This document shows, in pieces, positions 20,729 to 29,399 of a stretch of DNA of 64,000 bases. Within the stretch, counting starts at the first letter, position 1. Every line of letters begins with the position of its first letter. The stretch is taken from positions 124,001 to 188,000 of the forward strand of contig JBAZXW010000003.1 in assembly GCA_041659605.1 (NCBI GenBank). Reading direction: 5' to 3'. The notes beneath the pieces are model-generated. The model ran no database searches and was not told where the DNA came from. It saw nothing but the letters and a program-made list of their open reading frames with translations. The translations under genes and the position numbers were made by a program. This DNA comes from Solimonas sp041659605. Its GTDB lineage: Bacteria > Pseudomonadota > Gammaproteobacteria > Nevskiales > Nevskiaceae.

Positions 20729-23700
20729 TCAATGGTTCGACAGCGCCGGACTTGGCGCGGGGATGTGGGCCTGCTCGACGGCCACGCTGCGTCCTTCGAC
20801 GAGGCGGCGGATGACGACATAGAACAGCGGCGTCAGGAACAGACCGAAGAAGGTCACGCCGATCATTCCGAAGAACACGGCGATGCCCATCGCCTGCTGG
20901 ATCTCGGCACCGGCGCCGCTCGCGATCACCAGCGGCAGCACGCCGAAGATGAATGCGAATGAGGTCATCACGATCGGCCGCAAGCGCAGGCGGCTGGCTT
21001 CGAGCGCCGCGTCGACGCGGCTCAGGCCCTGACGCTGCAGTTCGCGCGCGAACTCGACGATCAGGATCGCGTTCTTCGCTGCCAGGCCCATCAGCACGAA
21101 CAGGCCGATCTGCGTGAAGATGTTGATCTCCGACTTCATCATGAAGATGCCGACGAGCGCCGACAGCAGGGACATCGGCACGATCAGGATGATCGCCAGC
21201 GGCAGCGACAGGCTTTCGTACTGCGCGGCCAGCACCAGGAACACGAGCAGCACGCCCAGCGGCAGCACGACGCCGAGCGCACCGCCGGCCTCGACCTGCT
21301 GATAGGTGATCTCGGTCCAGTCGTAAGTCATTCCCGGAGGCAGCGTCTCCGCAGCCAGCTTCTGCATGATCGCGAGTGCCTGTCCCGAGCTGTAGCCGGT
21401 TGCCGGCGAGCCGGAGACGTCGGCCGACGGGAACGCGTTGTAGCGCTGCACCGTGGTCGGCCCGTGGCTGTCGTGCAAGCTGAGCACGCTGCCCAGCGGC
21501 ACCATCTGGCCGTCGTGGTTGCGCGCCTGCAGCAGCAGCACGTCGTCGGCGCGGTCGCGGAACGGCTCGTCGGCCTGCACCATCACACGGAACGTGCGGC
21601 CGAAGCGGTTGAAGTCGTTGACGTAGTAGGAACCCAGATAGGCCTGCAGCGTCGTGAATACCTCGCCCAGGTCGAGGCCGAGTTGCTTGGCCTTGACACG
21701 ATCGACATCGGCGAACAGCTGCGGCGCGTTGATTTCGTAGTTCGAGAACACGCCGACCAGGCCCGGATGCTGCCGCGCCTTGGCGAGCAGATCCTGCGTT
21801 GCCCGGTACAGCGCTTCGCTGCCCTGGTCGGTGCGATCCTCGATCTGCAGCTTGAAGCCGCCCGCGGGGCCGAAGCCGCGCACCGGCGGCGGCGCCAGCG
21901 TCATCACGAAGGCCTCGTCGATCGCGCCGAACTTGGCGTTGAGCGCCTGCGCGATCGCCGGCGCGGTCAGATCCTGACCTCGCTCTTCGAAGGGGCGAAG
22001 CGGCAGGAACACGATCGCGAAGTTGGTCGTGCGCGTGAAGCCGTTGATCGACAGGCCGGGAAACTGCACGGCATGCGCGACGCCGGGCTGCTCGAGAGCC
22101 AGCTCGCCGATGCGGCGCACGACTGCCTCGGTACGCTCGATCGACGCCGACGGCGGCAGCTGCACGATCGCGATCAGGTAGCCCTTGTCCTGCGTCGGCA
22201 CAAAGCCCTTGGGCGCCTGCACGAAGCCCAGCGCGGTCAGTCCAAGCAAACCGGCGTAGACCGCCAGGCCGATGCCGCTTGCGCGCAGCACCTTGCGCAC
22301 GCCGCGCTGGTAGCCGTTCGCCGACGTGGTGAAGCCGCGGTTGAACGGCCGGAACAGCCAGCCGAAAGCAACGTCGATTGTGCGTTGCAGGCGGTCCGGG
22401 TGCGCGTCGTGCGGGCGCAACAGCAGCGCCGACAGTGCCGGCGACAGTGTCAGCGAGTTGAATGCCGAGATCAGCGCCGCGAACGCGATCGTCAGCGCGA
22501 ACTGCTTGTAGAACTGGCCGTTGAATCCGCCGGAGAACGCCGGCGGAATGAACACCGCGCCCAGCACCAGCGAGATCGCAATGATCGGTCCCGCCACCTC
22601 GTCCATCGAGCGGTGCGCGGCGCGGCGCGGTGTCAGTCCGTCGCGGATGCCGCGCTCGACGTTTTCGACGACCACGATCGCGTCGTCGACGACGATGCCC
22701 ACCGCGAGCACCAAGCCGAACAGGGTCAGCGTGTTGAGCGAGAAGCCGAACAGCTGCAGCGCCGCAAGCGTGCCGACGATCGACACCGGCACGGCGACGA
22801 TCGGAATCAGCGCCGCGCGCCAGGTCTGCAGGAACAGCAGCACGACGATGACCACGAGCAGCGTCGCTTCGAGCAGTGTCGTGACGACGGCGTCGATCGA
22901 GTCGGAGATGAACACCGTCGGGTCGTAGATGATCTGGTAATCGACGCCGTCGGGGAAGCGCTCCTTGAGCCCGGCCATCGTGCTGCGCACATCGGCCGCC
23001 AGGTCCAGCGCGTTGGCGCCGGGCTGCAGGAATACCGGGATCGCGACCGCCGACTGATTGTCGAGCAGACTGCGCAGTGCGTACTCGCCGGCGCCCAGTT
23101 CGATGCGGGCGACGTCGTGCAGGCGCGTGACTTCGCCGACCTCGCTGGTCTTGATGACGATGTCGCCGAATTCCTGCTCGTCGCGCAGCCGCCCTTGCGT
23201 GTTCACCGCGAGCTGGAAGTCCACCGCGTTGCTGATCGGCGCGCCGCCGACGGCGCCGGCCGCGACCTGCACGTTCTGCTCGCGGATCGCGGCGATCGCA
23301 TCGCCCGCGGTCAGGCGCCGCGCCGCCAGCTTCTGCGGGTCGAGCCAGACGCGCATCGCGTAGTCGCCGGAACCGAAGATGCGCACGTCGCCGGCGCCCG
23401 GCAGGCGCGCCAGCGCATCGCGCACCTGCAGCAGCGCGTAGTTGCGCAGGTAGAGACCGTCGTAGCGGCCGTCAGGCGAGTACAGGTGCACGACCATGGT
23501 CAGGTCCGGCGAGGACTTGCGCGTGGTCACGCCGATCGCGCGCACTTCGGCCGGCAGGCGCGGCAGCGCCTGCGCGACGCGGTTCTGCACCTGCACCTGG
23601 GCGCGATCGATATCCGCGCCGAGTTCGAACACGACCGACAGCTGCAGCGTGCCGTCCTGCTGCGCCTGCGAGTTCATGTAGATCATGCCCTCGACGCCGA

Positions 23701-23914
23701 TGATCTCCTGCTCCAGCGGCGCCGATACGGTTTCGGACACGACCTGCGGATTGGCGCCCGGATACTGCGTCGAGACGACGATCGTCGGCGGCGATACCTC
23801 CGGGTACTCGGCAACCGGCAGCGTGAACGCCGCGATCAGTCCGCCGATCAGGATCAGCACCGACAGCACGCCGGCGAAGATCGGACGCTCGATGAAGAAA
23901 TGGGTGAGTTTCAT
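20729..23914 (-). CDS. RND multidrug efflux transporter, MexF type
   Basis: Proton-driven inner-membrane pump (HAE1 family). 1061 aa, full length. It starts MKLTHFFIERPIFAGVLSVL. The stretches LEQEIIGVEGMIYMNSQAQ and SPDLTMVVHLYSPDGRYDG resemble MexF more than MexB. The proton-relay aspartates lie in VVDDAIVVVENVER of TM4. Twelve membrane helices and two large periplasmic loops are recognisable. Substrates are unknown; MexF relatives export chloramphenicol, quinolones and quinolone-type signals. Confidence 0.95.
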   Translation of the reverse strand: MKLTHFFIERPIFAGVLSVLILIGGLIAAFTLPVAEYPEVSPPTIVVSTQYPGANPQVVSETVSAPLEQEIIGVEGMIYMNSQAQQDGTLQLSVVFELGADIDRAQVQVQNRVAQALPRLPAEVRAIGVTTRKSSPDLTMVVHLYSPDGRYDGLYLRNYALLQVRDALARLPGAGDVRIFGSGDYAMRVWLDPQKLAARRLTAGDAIAAIREQNVQVAAGAVGGAPISNAVDFQLAVNTQGRLRDEQEFGDIVIKTSEVGEVTRLHDVARIELGAGEYALRSLLDNQSAVAIPVFLQPGANALDLAADVRSTMAGLKERFPDGVDYQIIYDPTVFISDSIDAVVTTLLEATLLVVIVVLLFLQTWRAALIPIVAVPVSIVGTLAALQLFGFSLNTLTLFGLVLAVGIVVDDAIVVVENVERGIRDGLTPRRAAHRSMDEVAGPIIAISLVLGAVFIPPAFSGGFNGQFYKQFALTIAFAALISAFNSLTLSPALSALLLRPHDAHPDRLQRTIDVAFGWLFRPFNRGFTTSANGYQRGVRKVLRASGIGLAVYAGLLGLTALGFVQAPKGFVPTQDKGYLIAIVQLPPSASIERTEAVVRRIGELALEQPGVAHAVQFPGLSINGFTRTTNFAIVFLPLRPFEERGQDLTAPAIAQALNAKFGAIDEAFVMTLAPPPVRGFGPAGGFKLQIEDRTDQGSEALYRATQDLLAKARQHPGLVGVFSNYEINAPQLFADVDRVKAKQLGLDLGEVFTTLQAYLGSYYVNDFNRFGRTFRVMVQADEPFRDRADDVLLLQARNHDGQMVPLGSVLSLHDSHGPTTVQRYNAFPSADVSGSPATGYSSGQALAIMQKLAAETLPPGMTYDWTEITYQQVEAGGALGVVLPLGVLLVFLVLAAQYESLSLPLAIILIVPMSLLSALVGIFMMKSEINIFTQIGLFVLMGLAAKNAILIVEFARELQRQGLSRVDAALEASRLRLRPIVMTSFAFIFGVLPLVIASGAGAEIQQAMGIAVFFGMIGVTFFGLFLTPLFYVVIRRLVEGRSVAVEQAHIPAPSPALSNH

Positions 23915-23932
23915 GGCGTGCTCGCAGGCGGC

Positions 23933-25195
23933 TTATCGGGCGGCGCGCGCGACGGCGCCGTCGAGGCCAGGCGCCCCTTCCGGACTCGATTCCAACGCAA
24001 CCTCCTCGGGTGCGACGGTCATGCCCGGCCGCGCGCGCTGCAGGCCGCCGAGAATCACGCGCTCGCCGGCCGCGAGCCCGCGCCCGACAACGCGCAGGCC
24101 GTCGTGGATTTCGCCCAGCTCGACCGGCCGGTACTCGACCGTGTTGTCGGCCTTGACCACCAGCACGTAGCGGCGGTCCTGGTCGGTGCCGACCGATTCG
24201 TCGGAAATCAGCGTCGCCGGGTAGCGGCCACTGCCGAGCAGCTGCAGGCGCGCAAACATGCCGGGCACGAACAGGCGGTCGGGATTGGCCAGAACGGCAC
24301 GCCCGCGGATCGTGCCCGTCTCGGGATTGAGCGCGTTGTCGACAAAGTTCATCCGGCCTTCGTGCGGATAGCCGGATTCGTTCGCCAGACCCACCCGCAC
24401 CGGGTTGGCGGCGTCGCGCGAGCTCGGCCGCTCGCCGCGCTGGGCCTGCATCTGATACTTCAGATAGATCTGCTCGTCACCCTCGAAGACGACGTAGATC
24501 GGATCCAGCGACACCACCGACGTGAGCACGGTCTGGCCGGCGGTGACGTAGTTGCCGGCAGTCACGCTGGCGCGCGAGACGCGCCCCGCGATCGGCGACC
24601 GCACCTGCGTGAACTCGAGGTTCAGACGCGCGCTGTCGACTGCGGCGCGCGCGGCGCGCAGTTCAGCCTGGCTCTGGCTGTGGCGGGACACGCGCTGGTC
24701 GTATTCCTGCCTGGAGATCGCCTTGGCTTCGAGCAGGCGTCCGGCGCGCTCGCGCTCGCTGTCGGCGAGCTCGCCGGCCGCCTGCACGCGCGCCAGTTCC
24801 GCCTCGGCGCCTGCCAGCTCAAGCCGGTATTGTCGCGCGTCGATCGCGAACAGCACTTCGTCCTTGGCGACTTCCTTGCCCTCGACAAAGCGCAACTCGT
24901 CGATGTAGCCGGACACGCGCGGTCGCAGTTCAACGTGCTCGACGGCGTCGAAGCGTCCGGTGAAGCCGTCCCAATCGGCGACTTCGCGGCTGATTGCTGC
25001 GGTCACACGGACCTGTGGCACCGGCGGTGCAGCCGCGTGTGCAGCCGACTCGGCGCTGCCGCAACCGGCCAGCAGCACGGCAGCCGCTGCTAGCACGAGC
25101 AGTGACGACGCCACAAGGACGCGACGCGTGTCCGATTGCCGGGGCAGGACCGTCAGCGTTGTTGTCGGGGAAACCAGGCGAGATGCGGCAGGCAT
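23933..25195 (-). CDS. RND efflux periplasmic adaptor (membrane fusion protein), MexE type
   Basis: Connects the MexF-like pump to the outer-membrane duct. 420 aa. A signal peptide with lipobox LLAGC (about residue 45) shows it is a lipoprotein. The segment VADWDGFTGRFDAVEHVELRPRVSGYI is the MexE hallmark, shown here in part. A coiled-coil hairpin (about 110-190), lipoyl and beta-barrel domains follow. First gene of the operon, 18 bases before the pump gene. Confidence 0.93.
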   Translation of the reverse strand: MPAASRLVSPTTTLTVLPRQSDTRRVLVASSLLVLAAAAVLLAGCGSAESAAHAAAPPVPQVRVTAAISREVADWDGFTGRFDAVEHVELRPRVSGYIDELRFVEGKEVAKDEVLFAIDARQYRLELAGAEAELARVQAAGELADSERERAGRLLEAKAISRQEYDQRVSRHSQSQAELRAARAAVDSARLNLEFTQVRSPIAGRVSRASVTAGNYVTAGQTVLTSVVSLDPIYVVFEGDEQIYLKYQMQAQRGERPSSRDAANPVRVGLANESGYPHEGRMNFVDNALNPETGTIRGRAVLANPDRLFVPGMFARLQLLGSGRYPATLISDESVGTDQDRRYVLVVKADNTVEYRPVELGEIHDGLRVVGRGLAAGERVILGGLQRARPGMTVAPEEVALESSPEGAPGLDGAVARAAR

Positions 25196-25328
25196 GAGCG
25201 ACTCCGTTCGGCAGGGTGTCCGGCCGCCCGCCCGCGGGGCTGCAAGGTCTTAGAATCGGTCATCGGCCGGCGGGAACCTTGGTTCCCGGCGGGACGACAT
25301 CCGGTTCAAAGAATGCTACAGTGCGGGT

Positions 25329-25369
25329 GTGACCGGTAAGTAACATCATGTACGTTACCGATCGGTCAC
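25329..25369. promoter_or_regulatory. TetR operator in the divergent promoter region
   Basis: GTGACCG-N4-GTAAC (25329-25344) is repeated in inverted orientation as GTTAC-N4-CGGTCAC (25354-25369), a long near-perfect palindrome between the TetR gene and the pump operon. On the minus strand a consensus TTGACA (25380-25375) and TAACGT (25357-25352) with 17-base spacing overlap it, so a bound repressor would block the pump promoter. Confidence 0.75.
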
Positions 25370-25414
25370 ATTGTTGTCAAGCGATCCGGCGATCCCGGAT
25401 CCTGGAGGAGTGAA

Positions 25415-26023
25415 ATGAAAATGCCGACCGCCGAATCCGGGCGGACCGCCGAGACCTGCAAGCCGCGGGTCCGGGACCGCATTTTCGAAACCGCCTGCGC
25501 GCTGTTCTACGAGCAGGGCATCAACAATGTCGGCGTCGACGCGATTGCCGCGGCGGCCGGCACCAACAAGATGAGCTTCTACCGGAGCTTCGCGTCCAAG
25601 GATGAGCTCGTTGCCGAATACCTGCGCGAGCGCGAGCGCACGCACTGGAAGTGGTGGGACGACGTCATCGCGCCCTGCGAAGATGATCCGCGGCGTCAGG
25701 TCGAGGCCCTGTTCGAAGGCGTGGTCTCGCGTTGCCGCGGCGCCGGGAGCTGGGGCTGCGCAGCCGCCAACGCGGCTGCCGAAATCCGCGACGACTCGCA
25801 CCCTGCATTGGCCGTGATCCACGGCCACAAGGCCGAAATCCGCCGGCGTTTCCGTGCCCTCGCCCGGGCGATGAAGGCGCGCGATCCCGAGGTCCTGGGC
25901 GATGCACTGACGCTGCTGTACGAGGGCGCGTCCTCGTCGAAGCTGACGTTTGCCTGCAAAGAGGGCCCCTACATCAACGTCGCCAAGACCGTGAGATCCC
26001 TGCTCGACGCGCAGCTGGCCTGA
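25415..26023 (+). CDS. TetR/AcrR-family transcriptional regulator
   Basis: 202 aa. The N-terminal helix-turn-helix (about 20-66) shows the usual IFETACALFYEQGINNVGVD and GTNKMSFYRSFASKDEL. The ligand domain holds unusually many cysteines: 15, 28, 88, 107, 115 and 181 in the whole protein. It starts after GGAGGAGTG-like Shine-Dalgarno bases. Divergent from the efflux operon, which it probably represses by the operator at 25329. A thiol-based sensing mechanism such as that of NemR is an inference from cysteine content and from the reductase genes in the operon. Confidence 0.9.
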   Translation: MKMPTAESGRTAETCKPRVRDRIFETACALFYEQGINNVGVDAIAAAAGTNKMSFYRSFASKDELVAEYLRERERTHWKWWDDVIAPCEDDPRRQVEALFEGVVSRCRGAGSWGCAAANAAAEIRDDSHPALAVIHGHKAEIRRRFRALARAMKARDPEVLGDALTLLYEGASSSKLTFACKEGPYINVAKTVRSLLDAQLA

Positions 26024-26029
26024 GCAAGC

Positions 26030-26416
26030 ATGGCGGACATCACCTATTTCGACACGCTGGGCGGTGAAGCCGGCGTACGCGCGCTGGTCGACGCGTTCTA
26101 CGACGGCATGGACGCGGACCCGACGTATGCCGGCCTGCGTGCGTTGCATCCGGCTGATCTGAGCGGTTCGCGCGACAAGCTGTTCTGGTTTTTATGCGGC
26201 TGGAGCGGCGGACCGCAGCACTTCGTCGAACGCTTTGGCCACCCGCGCCTGCGCGCGCGACATCTGCCGTTTGCGATCGGCGAGTCCGAGCGCGACCAGT
26301 GGCTGCACTGCATGGCGGCGGCGATGCGCAAGCGCGCACTTCCGGAGGCCCTGACGCAGTCGCTGCTGCAGGCGCTGATCCCGGTCGCCGACTGGATGCG
26401 CAATCAACCTGCTTGA
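26030..26416 (+). CDS. Group II truncated haemoglobin (trHbO)
   Basis: Small haem protein for O2, NO or peroxide chemistry. 128 aa. Family signs: the N-terminal YFDTLGGEAGVRALVDAFYDGM, the Tyr at the CD1 region with LFWFLCGWSGGPQHF, and the proximal His in HPRLRARHLPF. Begins seven bases after the TetR stop, so both are probably on one transcript, which ties the globin to the redox-stress theme of this locus. Confidence 0.9.
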   Translation: MADITYFDTLGGEAGVRALVDAFYDGMDADPTYAGLRALHPADLSGSRDKLFWFLCGWSGGPQHFVERFGHPRLRARHLPFAIGESERDQWLHCMAAAMRKRALPEALTQSLLQALIPVADWMRNQPA

Positions 26417-26430
26417 GCGACACTGCGCGT

Positions 26431-27567
26431 ATGCGCGCGCGCCTGCTCCTGCCACTCCTGTCACTGGCCTTGTGCACGGCCTGCGGCGCCGGCGAGCCGA
26501 GCACGTCGCAGCCTGGCTCGGCTGTCGACGTCGCTGAAGTCGCGCGCGGCCTCGAGCATCCGTGGTCGCTCGCGTTCCTGCCGGACGGGCGCATGCTCGT
26601 CACTGAACGTCCGGGACGCATGCGTGTCGTCGGCGCTGACGGCGCGCTGTCGCCGCCGCTGGCAAACGTCCCCGCCGTGCACGCGCGCGGGCAGGGTGGA
26701 TTGCACGACGTCATCCTCGCGCCCGATTTCGCAGCGACGCGGCGCATCTTCTTCTGCTACGCCGAGCCGCGCGGCGACAAGAACGGCACGGCCATCGCCT
26801 CCGCAACCCTGGGCAGTTCGGCGCTCGAAGCCGTCACGGTGATTTTCCGCCAGCGGCCGGACTGGGACAGCAGCAACCACTTCGGCTGCCGTCTCGCCTT
26901 CGATCGCGACGGCCTGCTCTACGCCACGCTCGGCGAACGCGCGGTCGCGCGCGATCTGGCGCAGGACCTCGACACACACCTGGGCAAGGTGATCCGCATC
27001 CGTGCCGACGGTTCGGCGCCGGACGACAACCCGTTCGCGCAGCGCAGCGATGCACGGCCGGAAGTCTGGTCCTACGGCCACCGCAATCCGCAGGGCGCGG
27101 CGATCCGCCCGCAGACCGGCGAGCTGTGGATCCACGAGCATGGCCCGCGCGGCGGCGACGAAATCAACATCGCGCGCCGCGGCCGCAACTACGGCTGGCC
27201 GGTGATCACCTACGGCCGCGAATACTCCGGCCTTGCGGTCGGCGACGGCCTGACCACGGCGCCGGGCATGGAGCAGCCGCTGCACTACTGGGTGCCGTCG
27301 ATCGCGCCCAGCGGCATGGCGTTCTATACCGCAGACCGCTTCCCGGCCTGGCGCGGCAATCTCTTCGTCGGCTCGCTCAAGTTCGGCCAGCTGGTGCGCC
27401 TCGAGCTCGACGGCGAGCGCGTGGTCCGCGAGGAGCGCCTGCTGGGCGAGCGCAAACAGCGCATCCGCGACGTGCGCCAGGGACCCGATGGGTATCTTTA
27501 TCTGCTGACGGACGAAACCGAAGGCGCGATCCTGCGCGTCGGACTTTCCACATCCACATCACCATGA
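26431..27567 (+). CDS. PQQ-dependent sugar dehydrogenase (YliI/Asd type), secreted
   Basis: Six-bladed beta-propeller aldose dehydrogenase of the glucose/sorbosone dehydrogenase family. 378 aa with a signal peptide and lipobox-like LCTACGAG, so possibly a lipoprotein. Conserved parts: VARGLEHPWSLAFLPDGRMLV, SNHFGCRLAFDRDG, GHRNPQGAAIRP, HGPRGGDEINIARRGRNYGWP. 14 bases after the globin gene. PQQ biosynthesis genes are not in the window. The stop overlaps yceH by four bases. Confidence 0.88.
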   Translation: MRARLLLPLLSLALCTACGAGEPSTSQPGSAVDVAEVARGLEHPWSLAFLPDGRMLVTERPGRMRVVGADGALSPPLANVPAVHARGQGGLHDVILAPDFAATRRIFFCYAEPRGDKNGTAIASATLGSSALEAVTVIFRQRPDWDSSNHFGCRLAFDRDGLLYATLGERAVARDLAQDLDTHLGKVIRIRADGSAPDDNPFAQRSDARPEVWSYGHRNPQGAAIRPQTGELWIHEHGPRGGDEINIARRGRNYGWPVITYGREYSGLAVGDGLTTAPGMEQPLHYWVPSIAPSGMAFYTADRFPAWRGNLFVGSLKFGQLVRLELDGERVVREERLLGERKQRIRDVRQGPDGYLYLLTDETEGAILRVGLSTSTSP

Positions 27568-28220
27568 ACGATCTGCAGCTCAATCCTGAAGAAGCGCGCG
27601 TCATCGCCGTCCTCGTCGAGAAATCGATCACGACGCCGCAGTACTACCCGATGACGGCCAACGCGATCATGGCCGCCGCCAACCAGAAGACCTCGCGTCA
27701 TCCGGTGATGAGCCTGAGCGAAGGCGAGGTCGGCAACACGCTCACCCGGCTGGAGGAGCTGAAGCTGGTCGTGCGCGACAGCTTCTCCGGACGGGCGCAG
27801 AAGTGGCGCCAGCAGTTCCAGCATCAGATGCTGCTCAAGCCGCAGGCGCAGGCGGTGCTGGCGACGCTGATGCTGCGCGGCGCGCAGACCGTCGCCGAAC
27901 TGCGCGCCAACGCCGCCGGCCTCGGCGGACCTGCCGACGCCGTCGCGCTGAACGCGGCGCTGGTCGATCTCGCCGACCGCGCGCAGCCGCTGGTGGTCGA
28001 GCTGGCGCGGGCGCCCGGACAGGCGGCGACACGCTGGGCGCACACGCTGAGCGGCATGCCGCAGGGCGAGGTCGTCGCCGAACCGGCGCCGGCGGGTCAA
28101 GCGACGCCGCGCACCGCCGATCCGACGGCGCTGACCACGCGCATTGATGCACTGGAAGCGCGCGTCGCCGAGCTGGAGAAGCAACTCGGCCTCGCGCCGG
28201 ACACGCCCGTGGCCGACTGA
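27564..28220 (+). CDS. yceH: YceH family protein (DUF480)
   Basis: 218 aa. Contains the DUF480 tandem winged helices: LNPEEARVIAVLVEKSITTP, PMTANAIMAAANQKTSRHPV, LKLVVRDSFSGRAQKWRQQF. It ends in a short coiled coil (about 190-212, LEARVAELEKQLG). Widespread in proteobacteria with no firmly known role. ATGA overlap with the dehydrogenase gene. Confidence 0.9.
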   Translation: MNDLQLNPEEARVIAVLVEKSITTPQYYPMTANAIMAAANQKTSRHPVMSLSEGEVGNTLTRLEELKLVVRDSFSGRAQKWRQQFQHQMLLKPQAQAVLATLMLRGAQTVAELRANAAGLGGPADAVALNAALVDLADRAQPLVVELARAPGQAATRWAHTLSGMPQGEVVAEPAPAGQATPRTADPTALTTRIDALEARVAELEKQLGLAPDTPVAD

Positions 28221-28228
28221 AAACGCCG

Positions 28229-29377
28229 ATGGCCGTGGTGCTCGACATGCCGACGGTAGTGCTCAACACGGGCCTGTCGGCAATTTACGCGATGATCGCG
28301 ATGGCCTATGTCTGGCGCGTGCATCAGCGCGAGCCGGCGGTGCGCTACTGGGCAGCCGGCTTCCTCGGCATCGCCATCGGCGCGCTGCTCGTCGGTCTGC
28401 GCGCGCAGTTGCCGCCGCTGTGGACCGTCCTCGTCGGCAATACGCTGATCGTCGTCGGCAACTGCCTGATGTATGCCGGCACCGCACTGTTCACGCGCCG
28501 GCCGCTGCGCTGGCCGGTCGTCGCCGGCGTCTGCGCGGCCACCGCTCTGGCCATGGCCTGGTGGGGCCTGGTCAGACCGGACTTCGTCTGGCGCCTCACT
28601 TTCTTCAGCGTCGGCATGTGCATCCCATGGCTGCTGATGATCGTCGACCTCGAGCGCAGCGGCCAGGGTCCGCACCGCCGCACCCACCGCTTCGTCGCCG
28701 CAATCTACTGGATCTGTATCGCCGCGACGGCGATCCGCGTCGTCGACGCGTGGCTCGATCCGTCGGTTTCGCAGCTGTTCGCCGGCGGCTGGGTGCAGTC
28801 CTTGTGGTTCGCGGCGGGGCAAGCCGTGATCTTCTTCAGTCCCTTCGGCTTCCTGCTGATGACCAGTCAGCGCCTGCAGCTGCGCCTCGACCGCCTCGCC
28901 AACGAGGATGAGCTCACCGGCGTGCTCAATCGCCGCGCCTTTCTGGCGCGTGCGCTGGAGCTGCTGGCGACACAGGCGCGCGAGGAGGCCGCGGCGATCC
29001 TGGTGCTGGATCTCGACCACTTCAAGCAGATCAACGACCGCCACGGCCACGCCGCCGGCGACGCCGTGCTGCGCAGCTTCGCGCAGGGCATTGCCATCCA
29101 GCTGCGCCCCGACGACCTCTTTGCCCGCGTCGGCGGCGAGGAATTCTGGGTCCTGCTGCCGGCGACGCCGATCGCGTCGGCGCTCCAGACCGCAGAGCGG
29201 CTGCGCGTTCTCATCGAATCTTCGGACACCTTGTTCGGCGCCCAGCGCCTGCGGCTGACCGTCAGCATCGGCGTCAGCGAAGTCAGGCTCGGCGACATCT
29301 CCTCTGCGCTGTCGGCAGCCGACCGCGCGCTCTATGCCGCCAAGTCGCAGGGGCGCAACCGCGTCGTCCAGGCCTGA
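28229..29377 (+). CDS. Membrane-bound diguanylate cyclase (GGEEF)
   Basis: Makes cyclic di-GMP from two GTP. 382 aa. The N-terminal half has about six to seven hydrophobic helices (residues 10-215) with no recognised sensor domain. The GGDEF domain follows: DELTGVLNRRAFLA, DLDHFKQINDRHGHAAGD, and the active site GGEEF. An RxxD inhibitory site (RPDD) lies exactly five residues before GGEEF, so the enzyme should be active and feedback-inhibited. Eight bases after yceH. A possible c-di-GMP receptor is encoded nearby at 36907. Confidence 0.92.
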   Translation: MAVVLDMPTVVLNTGLSAIYAMIAMAYVWRVHQREPAVRYWAAGFLGIAIGALLVGLRAQLPPLWTVLVGNTLIVVGNCLMYAGTALFTRRPLRWPVVAGVCAATALAMAWWGLVRPDFVWRLTFFSVGMCIPWLLMIVDLERSGQGPHRRTHRFVAAIYWICIAATAIRVVDAWLDPSVSQLFAGGWVQSLWFAAGQAVIFFSPFGFLLMTSQRLQLRLDRLANEDELTGVLNRRAFLARALELLATQAREEAAAILVLDLDHFKQINDRHGHAAGDAVLRSFAQGIAIQLRPDDLFARVGGEEFWVLLPATPIASALQTAERLRVLIESSDTLFGAQRLRLTVSIGVSEVRLGDISSALSAADRALYAAKSQGRNRVVQA

Positions 29378-29399
29378 GCCGCGGCACGGCTCCGGTATC

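Noticed and set aside
19281..20732. A single protein joining thioredoxin-like DNA and the Old Yellow Enzyme
   Set aside because: The part upstream of 20354 is in another frame than the real thioredoxin and has no WCGPC. Two separate genes with an ATGA overlap explain it better.
21464..25093. A 1209-codon open frame on the plus strand opposite the efflux genes
   Set aside because: The reverse strand encodes clear MexE and MexF proteins here. The plus-strand translation is repetitive Arg/His/Gln/Asp-rich and shows no motif.
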